From: Parelaphostrongylus tenuis | Taxonomy: Eukaryota; Nematoda; Chromadorea; Rhabditida; Metastrongylidae | Assembly: GCA_019055375.1 (NCBI GenBank) | Contig: JAHQIW010006969.1 | Location: 1 to 64,000 of the forward strand | Reading direction: 5' to 3' | Length of the DNA stretch: 64,000 bases | In this document: in pieces, positions 55,701-64,000 of the stretch | Numbering within the stretch: the stretch's first letter is position 1 | How the letters are laid out: every line of letters starts with the position of its first letter | Position numbers and translations under genes: made by a program | The notes under the pieces: model-generated | What the model saw: the letters and a program-made list of their open reading frames with translations, nothing else | Told to the model about the DNA's origin: nothing | Database searches by the model: none

Positions 55701-56919
55701 ACGGGCTGTCATCTTGGCTGAAACGTTTGAAAGCGCCTAGAAAATCCATGTTAAATATTATATGCTTTGTTAATTTTACTCTATTATAGTACAAAAAACT
55801 GATATTCTAAACCTCATAACTCAGTCTGTTCTAAAAGAATCTGACATCCAATAGCATTTTCTGATTCCTTACATCGAACTCTACCTAACGGGCTCTCATC
55901 TTGGCTAACGACAGATATGGTTTGGTGTACATGTATTATTTTGTTTCTGTCATTAGGAAGCCATAGATGGTCGTTTTAGTGATTATTAACGGTATCTTTG
56001 GCAAAGATAAAATCGATCTCAACAGTTGAGATTTTCTAAATAGGTACATGCTACTAACGACTCCCTTTGCTGTAGAAGGAACACTTCATAGGAGTGTTAG
56101 CAATCTGACATTGTATTCCAGTCCCATTACGTGCCATAGAGTCACACCAACGCACCACATAACACAGGTACTTCTGCAAAAATAAGGATAAACACTTATA
56201 GTGCCGCGAATTTTTTTAGAGAAATGGCACTAATTGGGTTATGCCTCTACTTTCAACTGCCACCGTCTATACTACCATCTACCGTTTCTATGGATCCCAA
56301 AAAAGTAGCTCTCACGGGTAATCTTAGAATAGCTCCCCTGGAGCTTTCCCAGTCTCCTGCCTCAAGCAACGCTCTCCTCTTTTTCAATTTGTGAAAATAT
56401 CTGTTAGCAAAATCCTTGCTCTTCTTCAATAATTAATAAATTCTTTGACAATTTAGTAAATTCGCTTTTTATTGCTCCCAAACAACGAACATTTTACACA
56501 AAATCACGGATAAGCATCGCGACGAGCATCACAATCATTCGGACATAGCGCTCCCCGCGATCTGATGTTCAAATAATAAAAATTAACATTAACATGTTCG
56601 CCGCTAATCGGAACAGCCGAGTGCGCCATGCAATCGAAGAAACCTTCATTTATAATAAAGAGAATTTTCTAGGCGCTTTCAAACGTTTCAGCCAAGATGA
56701 GAGCCCCTTAGATAGAGTCGAGCAAGGATCAGAAATGCTATTGGATGTCAGATCCTTTTAGAACAGACTGAGTAATGACGTAGTAGAATATGAAGGTGTT
56801 GTACTCTAAGAGAGAAAAACCAGTGTAATGTTTGACATGAATTTTCTGGCGCTTTCAAACGTTCCAGCCAAGATGACAGCCCCGTTAGGATAGAGTCCTA
56901 TGGCTCAACAAGCCATCCA

Positions 56920-56933
56920 CCCCCCCCCCCCGC
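56920..56933 (+). repeat. poly-C run
   Basis: About a dozen consecutive C near CCATCCACCC. The exact length is likely unreliable in any assembly. Confidence 0.8.
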
Positions 56934-57383
56934 TATCCAAACCCTTCGCTTACCTTCTTTTCTGAAATGCAGAATAAGGTGCCGTCCAGACTACTTTACA
57001 GAGCAACGATGCGACCGCTGTGGCTACGGAAAATTGCTGAGTAGTTGTACTAGCTCGGTCAGGCATAAAGGAGGTGTCGTCCTGTCAGATTCTTCTAGAA
57101 CAGACTGAGCAATTAACCACCGTATTAATCACGAAAACCCTCCCAATAACGCGCCGCGTGTGAAACAAAACTTCAACTTCCTCGCCACGTAGCTGTAAGA
57201 AGCTTTTCCAGAATCAAGCATATTTCCTTTTCCAAAGAGTTCTTGATTTTTTGAAATTTACGCTATTCAAAGGTGCTTTGCCCAGGAAAATATAAACAGG
57301 ATAATCTGACATCTACGGCGAACCCCCGTACTCCCGTTGAACATTAAATATTTAGCAATGATCCTATGTAGAAACACAGTTAC

Positions 57384-57552
57384 CTGTCTATAGTCCGATC
57401 TCTCAATATGAACGACTCGATCAAAGGCTACTTTATGGTTTTTCGTGCACATATGATCGGAAGGAAAATCGGGCACTGTCACGAACGATTCAAACTTTAT
57501 TTCGTCGGAGTTCTCCATTGTCAATTTCAACCCTTCCAGCACTGCCATTGTT
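57384..57552 (-). CDS. glutaminyl-tRNA synthetase, single exon of the anticodon-binding region
   Basis: GlnRS charges tRNA-Gln in the cytosol. The minus strand, after acceptor AACTACAG, reads TMAVLEGLKLTMENSDEIKF.. VPDFPSD.. VAFDRVVHIERSDYRQ, then donor CAG|GTAACT. It is 169 bases, entering in phase 1 and leaving in phase 0. In animal GlnRS the catalytic domain is followed by an R-[AT]-MAVLE stretch, then VPNFP-D and IER-DF, in this order and spacing, so the match is specific. No upstream or downstream GlnRS exon was found in the window. The neighbours may lie in very long introns, or this may be an orphan exon. A tRNA-like element lies about 20 bases upstream. Confidence 0.75.
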
Positions 57553-57564
57553 CTGTAGTTAAGT

Positions 57565-57640
57565 TGTAGGGCAGCGGTTCAGCACGCGCTCCAGGATAGC
57601 GTGAAAAGACGGTTCGAATCCCAGCTGACCCTGTCGATGG
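57565..57640 (+). repeat. tRNA-like copy next to the GlnRS exon
   Basis: Reads GGGCAGCGGTTCAGCACGCG, an anticodon-arm region, and the B box GGTTCGAATCCCAGC followed by TGACCC. The acceptor stem pairs only partly. Confidence 0.5.
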
Positions 57641-58024
57641 CGAACCGATGCTGATTACAATCGTACCAGTTCCTGCCGGCTTTTATCGTCCAAATAAACG
57701 TAGATGTGGATCCTATTCTCAGCAATTTAGTGGGGTCGGAGAGTACTAAATTCCTAATTCTTTTCGTCATAATGGACTCTTTCGTTGACATAATGTGATT
57801 GAAGGAAAATGAAGGCAAAAAACGGTGGAGATTCTATCTTTCTTTTCGCCATCTAATTTCAATAACATTAATTTGTATTAAATCTATAATGAAAAATGTT
57901 TTATAAAGCAATATAATAATAAAAATGAAATATAAGAAAAATGACATAAATGAAAAAAATAATATATAATAAAAAATGTTTTATTAAGCAAAGACGGTTG
58001 AAACGTTTGAAAGCGCCTAGAAAG

Positions 58025-58240
58025 TTCATCATCATATCTTTCTTCTATCGCTTTCGTGAAGAAATCGGACCAACGGGTTGGTGGTCTTCCTGTAGAGCGC
58101 TTGACGTCCCGAGGAATCCAGTCAGTAACGGCTCTCGTCCATCGGTTGTCGTTGAAGCGCATCACCTATCCGGCCCACCTTATTCTCGACATCCTGGCGT
58201 GTAGAACGGCGTCTTTGATCTTCGATCGTACGTCGAATAT
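58025..58240 (-). mobile_element. RTE-type LINE 3' fragment
   Basis: The minus strand reads RSKIKDAVLHARMSRIRWAG, then (one frame shifted) RFNDNRWTRAVTDWIPRDVK and STGRPPTRWSDFFTKAIEER, the typical C-terminal tail of nematode RTE polyproteins. Confidence 0.85.
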
Positions 58241-58599
58241 GTGTATATATGTTGATGATCCTAAGAGAACAAAATTACAGTTGAACTTTCTTCGTACGGT
58301 AATGTCTTTTTCTAACTGTGATAATGATTTTATTACCCGGTCTCCGTGGTGTAACAAGGGCAATCTAGAAGCGACTTTCGTCATGAAACCTTTATCTCTG
58401 TGGTCTGAATAGCGATTTTGAAGCGAAGTCTGCAGGACAGTGCAGCAGAGATAGACATCAATAGCATTTTCTGATTCCTTGCATCGAACTCTATCTAACG
58501 GGCCGTCATCTTCGCTAAAACGTTTGAAAGTGCCAAGAAAATTCATGTTAAAGATTACATGGATTTTTCTCATCACCCAGCATCTTTGGATATTTGTTG

Positions 58600-60170
58600 T
58601 AATTGGAATATAAATAATGGGCACTTGACTCCTAACGAGAAATGTTTTCTGAGGAATTTCTTCTACTGGATAAAGATTTCACTAAACTCAGTCCAAGGGA
58701 GGTGATCACAAAATGCTCGACGGTCAATCGACTTGAATCATTGGCTCTGAAGAAAACGAATGCGCCGGAACGATGGACGATCAGATTTATTTTTTTCAAT
58801 CAAACTCCTGTTCTTACATAACAATCACAGCGATTTTTATTTATTATTACACCTATATAGATGATAAAAAATGTATGAAGTATAATCACTGTAGCTCGGC
58901 ATGCGACCGTGTCGCGTGCCGTGCAAGAATTCGACGTCGTTGTGAAGGGCTGAAGAATGAGATGTTCCCAGCTCAATTATTTGCACTATTACTTATTATG
59001 ATAACCTTAGATTGAGTCGAATTTTTTTCTGGTTCGTACAATGATGTTTTGAAGCATTTTTTGCTCTGAGAACGTTACACTCTGGGGTCGATATCGGGTT
59101 CGCATGCGACAAAGGAAGCACTGCTCGATAGTCACCTCATATTCCTTCCGAAAAAGTTCATGTTCACAATTCCATAGCGGATTTGGTTATTTTGAAATAA
59201 GCATCATTGTGATATTGATGTACTATAATTCTCACCTTTGTGTTTCAGCTAGTCTAACCACTGCGGGAATTCTTTTGAGGTTTAACCGCTAAGAGACGAC
59301 GTGTACCAGCTGAGGTACAGCGATTATTTGAAGGCCTTCCTCTCTGAACAAAATATTTCTCTTAGAGATTCGGTAATCCTTCGAAAGCTCGAATCTCTGC
59401 GATTTCAACGAAATGTTTGATTTTTGAAAAACCTTTTTATTACGTTGTAGCAGCGAAATAAAATTATATTTAATACTCAGTTGTTTAATTTGTTCGGTGG
59501 GACTGATATATGGCTCTTTGCCAAACACTCATTAAACATTCAATAGCACGAATCTAGAGAATTCCGATATTGCAGTTTCTTTTTTGAAAGGTTATCTTAG
59601 TACGTTGTGAAAGCGAAAATAAGATTACGTTTCGTACTCAGTGTTTTTATTGTACAGAAAAGTTTTATATGCTTGAAAAAAGTATGACCATGTGCGAAAA
59701 ATCATGGACTATCAGAGTATCACTGAAAACCGAACATTTCACTTTCCAAATGGAGGAAAAATCCTAAATGAATAACGACCGATCACCTGCCGCGCCTAAG
59801 GGTTAATGTGCAACTCTGTGTGATCATTCTCAGTCCCGTCATTTCACTGAATGGTTCTTCTCTGTCATCCGGCATAAAATAATGAAGAAGAAGTTCTTGC
59901 TGAGACAAAGACTTTTGATTGTTCTTCTAATAATCATTTGAAAGCTTGAATCTCGGGGACTGCTGCACGTGCTTGTTTTTTGAAAAGTCCTTTTCAAAGC
60001 GCTGTAGCTTTCAACATAGAAATATGCTTCTCAAGTACAGCGCGCCTTTATTATTATGTTGCTCATATTCGCTAAAAGTACGAAAAGCATATGAACGTGT
60101 AGAAAAACTTTGTAGTATCAGAGCCATGTTTCTTCTGGAGTCGTATGCGAAATTAGGGTGCTGAGTGATA
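58600..60170. other. repeat-derived, no supported gene
   Basis: Short arms of the CATTCGAAAG foldback family occur near 59380, 59560 and 59935 (TCATTTGAAAGCTTGAATCT). The remainder has no coding signal. Confidence 0.4.
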
Positions 60171-60179
60171 TGCGATCTT

Positions 60180-60256
60180 TCTACTTTAGTTGGGAGTTGA
60201 ACCCGCGTTACCACGCATGCTAGGGCGCACGCTACCACTATACCACCTAGGCCACC
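60180..60256 (-). repeat. tRNA-like copy
   Basis: The minus strand reads GGCCTAGGTGGTATAGTGGT, then GCGTGCGCCC and a B-box-like AACGCGGGTTCAACTCCCAA. Its acceptor 5' strand differs from families 1 and 2, so it may derive from a different tRNA. Confidence 0.5.
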
Positions 60257-60614
60257 GCTTTGTTACCACTCTTTCTTATATAGATGAAGGTTGCACACCA
60301 AAAATTTCTTACATCGTCCTCCACATTTCAAGGCATTATTTGATTATAAGTATAACATTACGTTGAAAGGATACAACTTAGCATCCAAAAAAACCATATT
60401 TTACGTACCACTGACGATCCGCGGAACGCTTCTTTCGTAAAAATTCTGTGAATAGTATAGTGATTCAAAGCTCTCTGTGTTGAGCAAGTGCTGAGCAACC
60501 AAAAAGTATGAAAGAGCAATTTTATAACATCGGACTGGTTCACTTGAATATCTGAATAGTGTATTACTGAGTTTTTAACTGGTTGAGCACCAGAGGACCC
60601 AGAAGACGTGCCTG

Positions 60615-61095
60615 ACACCACCCCCAGCCCCGCCCCACCGATCACGGCTGTCCTTTGATAGGTGATTGTGATAGTGATTGGGATGATAGTGGCAATGATG
60701 GTACCGATAGTGATGACAGCGATTGTGATCTCAGTGATATTGATAATAGTGATAGTGATTAGTGATAGTGGCGGTAATGATAGTGATGGTGATCATAAGG
60801 GTAGTGATCATGGTGATACTGATAGTTGTGATAATGATAGTGATTATGATAGTGATGGCGATAGTGATAGTGACAGTGTTGATGATAATGATAATCACCA
60901 TCACTATTATTATCACTATCACTGTCACTGTGACCACTATGACTATGATAACTACCATTATGAATTATCACTACCGCTACTATCACTATGATCACTATCA
61001 CTATCGTCAGTATCACTATCATGACTGCCACTCACATCCCAATCACTATCACAATCACCTATCAAAGGACAGGCGTGATCGGTGGGTCGGGGCCA
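60615..61095. repeat. long palindrome built from a GATAGT-type simple repeat
   Basis: The left end CGATCACGGCTGTCCTTTGA TAGGTGATTGTGATAG is mirrored at the right by CTATCACAATCACCTATCAA AGGACAGGCGTGATCG. Between them, about 230 bases of GATAGTGATAGTGATGG-like repeat on one strand switch near 60895 to the complementary CATCACTATTATTATCACTA. Valine/isoleucine-rich and histidine/tyrosine-rich open frames here are repeat artefacts. Confidence 0.9.
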
Positions 61096-61099
61096 GGGG

Positions 61100-61680
61100 G
61101 TAAGGTCAGGCACGCATTGTGGGCTCTTCGGTCGTCGACCGGTTAATTTCAACTCAGCTTCTCCAGAAACACGAAGGCGTTCAACTTTATTCCTTGAGGC
61201 GTGTACAAGTATGATACGAACACGAGTACCACTACGATCGATTCATAACTGGAGTTTTGAGTTTTAGAGAACACCTGACGGCGGCTCATATACGTACGTA
61301 TGTGTCATATTGAAATTATGACGAAGCGGTCAGAGCAGTGACAGTGATGCCGACTTCAGAAGCGCGCTTATGGTTCAGTCCCACTCAAAGCTCTTAAGGT
61401 TTCTATCCCTTACAGAACGAAGTACAGATACAAGACTTGCGTGAGAAAGATTCATCCTCAAACAGCACCCAAACCACAGGGGTCCGAAGACTCTGGAGAT
61501 GATAAATGAGAAGAAATGAACGGAATGCCGGGATTGGTAGGTTCTACAAAGTAGATGTAGATCCAATCATTTGCAAAAAAATTGAAAGCGTTATCATCAG
61601 TATGGGATAGCATCGGTATAGCAAACACCGTTGTTATACGATTCATCACGATTAGTTGCTGCTCTCCTTTGGCAAGACGT
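61100..61680. other. no supported gene
   Basis: Minus-strand frames at 61375-61566 and 61458-61649 overlap in different frames and have no domain. No repeat family is recognised. Confidence 0.3.
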
Positions 61681-62770
61681 TCCGTACATCTTAACTAGCA
61701 ACTCACAGGTTGACGAAGAGTTCCACTTATGCCAAATCGGGATTCGTAGAGCCACAGTTGACCAAGCCGCACTCGGGTTTCTATATCTATTTGTTTTATT
61801 ATAATTAAAACATTCTTCCAGCACTCGCTTCGATCCAAATAATTGAATGCTTTCGGAACTCCGCTTGCTCACTCACTTTTAATTCAACTACTGTCGATTA
61901 AATGCTATAAATATATTCACGGAAATAACAAGAATTTGTGAATAAGCTACTGGTACTGATATACAGTACGATGTGATTAACTATCGAATTAGAAGAAATA
62001 CATCAAGGAAAATCGCGGGATAAGAGCTCATAAGATTTGACATGGTTGATGATAGTCGCGATGAAAGCAATGCGTTTCAAGAATCATTTTTTGAAAACAT
62101 TACCTGCTCCAGCATTAAGCCCTCATCACTTAACTTCCCGAGCGGAAAACAGACTACTTTTCCCAGATACGTATTGCTACTACCGTTGAGAGATTCTTGT
62201 AATCCACGGAAGCCGTGAAAATGGTTAGCGCATTTCATAGTAGATTCACATGTTTCCGTACCTTAGTTTTTATCCACAATCTGTCTGTCCTACAAGACCT
62301 ATAGCTGAGGCTTGGCTGTTTTCACTTATCAATCTGGCGGCTTTAGAGAACATTAATACGAAATTTTTAGCCCGCGTTTCCAATAAAAGATGTTATCCTC
62401 TTTGAATACAATGTAAAAAAATACAAGATGTCCAACCAGAAAACCCTTTATAACAAACACAAGAACAACAGCAAGGCTCGTATAATTGAGCATAGGTACG
62501 ATTACAATGTACTATTAAACAACAGACGGTTAAACACGACAACAATTAAACATTGTAACTCTCGCTGATGAGTTCACACGACGCATGAACTCCTCAGGAA
62601 GAGTTTTTAAGAGAAAAATGAAGAACAGTTGATGTTCGATCTGTGAGCACTAAGTTGAACAGTTCTGCCGATTCCATGAAGAATTCCGCAGCGAACTGTC
62701 TCCATATTTCGTTAAGTGAAGCCTCTCGAATCTCCCTTCCAAAGAAGCACAGGCTTAAATAATCAAACTC
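61680..62770 (-). repeat. long dispersed repeat X, copy 2
   Basis: Colinear with 20776-21965. Minus-strand protein-like stretches are REIREASLNEIWRQFAAEFF (about 62735-62680), HFHGFRGLQESLNGSSNTYL followed by GKVVCFPLGKLSDEG to a GTAATG donor (62230-62105), and NPSAAWSTVALRIPIWHKWN (about 61790-61725). Open reading is better kept than in copy 1. It could be a low-copy gene family; no domain is recognised. Confidence 0.5.
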
Positions 62771-62818
62771 ACTATTACTTACACTGAACCGTTGGTTTAT
62801 GGCAAAAAAAGTGCGAGA

Positions 62819-63117
62819 ATGAAGGATAAAGCTCTCGTTGATCACCCCTAAAGGATGCTACAAGCATTCGAATTTCAACTCCGTTCAAGGCGACATTCAA
62901 GGATGCATATCTAATATTCACAATGACTAGCGGTGGCCTCCCGCTGAATCAAGTCAGTACTGCTTCTTCCTCCCAAACAAGTCGGCGCCCAGTCTGGTAC
63001 CAATCTACCGACCCCGAGGGGAAGGATGACTTGGTGAGTCATGAGCGCGAGATCGAAGCATCGACCTTGGTCGTGCGACGAAGAGTACCTCTAACCACTG
63101 CGCCACATGCGCTCGGC
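62819..63117 (-). repeat. tRNA-derived SINE cop
   Basis: The complement of the SINE: tail GGATAAAGCTCTCGTTGATC, body GGTGGCCTCCCGCTGAATCA, head GAGTACCTCTAACCACTGCG CCACATGCGC. Somewhat diverged from the 11-kb copy. Confidence 0.75.
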
Positions 63118-63309
63118 GTGTAAATATTCTTCCCAAAAATCCCAAAACGCTATGAAACATTGGCAATGACGCTGTTTATTGGACAGTCGTATAAGACCTC
63201 AACGGACCTACAGAAAGAAATATTGTCCTAATTCCTACAAGTACTTCCAAAAAGCTCTGAAAAATTCCTGGCAATCGACTGTTTTGAAGTTACGTGATCA
63301 GCAAGAATT

Positions 63310-63750
63310 CTTTTCATTCAATCGGTTTTTTGCAGTGGTATGATGTCACAAATATACACAATGATGCTAAATTATGTGCAAAATCTTGACGCCAGACAGA
63401 AATCGAACTCGCATTTCACTCTTTATTGGGCGCACGCTAACCAATTGCACTACCGACGTAAAAGAAATTTCAAAAATGCGCTCAAATATAAAGAATTCTT
63501 GTTGATCACATATATGCAATATCTGTCAGCGTAACTGGGATCAATGCCGATATGGCTTAGCAGGCCAAACCGTTTAGAGTTGGTTACTGACACATTGATG
63601 CGTTATAGCATAAAAAGAGTGGTGGCAAAACAAACGTCGATAGTGCACTTGGTTAGCATGTGCCTTCGGAAAGGGTGAAAGCGGGTTCGATTCCCGTTCG
63701 ACATCGAAGTTTTACACATCGCTCAATATCACTGGATGTATTTTGAAGCT
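63310..63750. mobile_element. family-2 tRNA-MITE pair, inverted
   Basis: The arm near TCGGTTTTTTGCAGTGG is followed by a minus-strand core (about 63390-63460), the spacer (GCAATATCTGTCAGCGTAAC), and a plus-strand core (about 63635-63706, GGTTCGATTCCCGTTCGACA). In the plus core the acceptor strands have changed together (GTCGA / TCGAC), keeping the stem. Confidence 0.6.
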
Positions 63751-64000
63751 TCCAAAGCAAGCGTAGTAATCGAATACCCAATGAGTTCTGCTGAACGAGA
63801 TCCATCTTTTTGAGTTAACTTCTTGCTTGAAATACTATCTTATTGTCAAAAACCTTTAGATTATGGTCTTACTATCCCAACTAGTGATGTTCGCTATGAG
63901 ATAAGATATGCTTAATCAAAGATTTAGGCAAAATTATTTCCGACCATATATGGATGTTCTGTGGACAAAACAGCTGCGAATACCCTGATGAGCAATTTAA
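63750..64000. other. no feature seen
   Basis: Right edge of the window. AT-rich, no coding frame or repeat that I can identify. Confidence 0.3.

Larger units (their letters stand above)
52730..58600. repeat. cluster of MITE family GGCGCTTTCAAACGTTTC
   Basis: At least ten copies of a unit containing TTTAACATGAATTTTCTAGG, CGCTTTCAAACGTTTC, CAAGATGACAGCCCGTTAGA, and GTCAGATTCTTCTAGAACAG. They lie near 52890, 53270, 55090, 55165, 55330, 55410, 55700, 55860, 56660, 56840, 57090, 58000 and 58500, in both orientations. Longer mirror matches (53920-53990 with 54970-55035; 52740-52870 with 55540-55640) indicate a large nested foldback. No protein is encoded. Confidence 0.75.

Noticed and set aside
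60662..61103. Several 75-113 residue open frames around the palindromic repeat
   Set aside because: They are made of Ile/Val/Met, Asp/Ser or His/Tyr runs from a hexamer-type simple repeat on both strands; not genes.

Overview
This window looks like a piece of a nematode chromosome, most likely a clade V (strongylid/hookworm-type) worm. The genes are split by many GT..AG introns of about 60-400 bases, and one exon set encodes a beta-catenin. The repeats include RTE-type LINE fragments, a mariner fragment, a Penelope-like GIY-YIG fragment and tRNA-derived SINEs. No bacterial operon, rRNA gene or CRISPR array is visible. The host-type genes I can see are all read from the minus strand.

Layout. 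1-5956: 5' part of a beta-catenin/armadillo gene (minus strand; the 3' end runs off the left edge), 11 exons, with mobile elements in two large introns. 8.89-11.17 kb: four exons of an unidentified helical-repeat-like protein. 20.8-22.0 kb and 61.7-62.8 kb: two diverged colinear copies of one long repeat. 22.98-23.26 kb and 25.9-27.2 kb: exons of one or more unidentified proteins. 29.1-44.0 kb: ten exons of another unidentified protein that starts just after a strong acceptor. 57.4-57.55 kb: one exon of glutaminyl-tRNA synthetase. I did not find the rest of that gene.

Most of the remaining DNA is repetitive. There are RTE LINE fragments (16.5-18.4, 37.8-40.3, 42.9-43.4, 58.0-58.2 kb), about seven SINE copies, large foldback elements with arms of several hundred bases, and a dense MITE cluster at 52.7-58.6 kb. 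Two further groups stand out. (1) Small inverted-repeat elements carry a tRNA-like gene whose acceptor stem still pairs. Two related families occur throughout the window, and one forms a tandem array at 49 kb. (2) Seven minimal hammerhead-ribozyme motifs keep the same catalytic core and a two-base-pair stem III around an ACGU-type loop, with compensating changes in stems I and II. Four of them sit as divergent pairs in the arms of two copies of a roughly 480-base foldback element, one inside the first beta-catenin intron. An eighth, different hammerhead lies just downstream of the Penelope-like GIY-YIG fragment, where such elements are known to carry one.

Several exons contain single-base frame breaks, most of them in or next to short T/A runs. 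This looks more like homopolymer errors in the assembly than genuine pseudogenes, but it can only be settled with reads.
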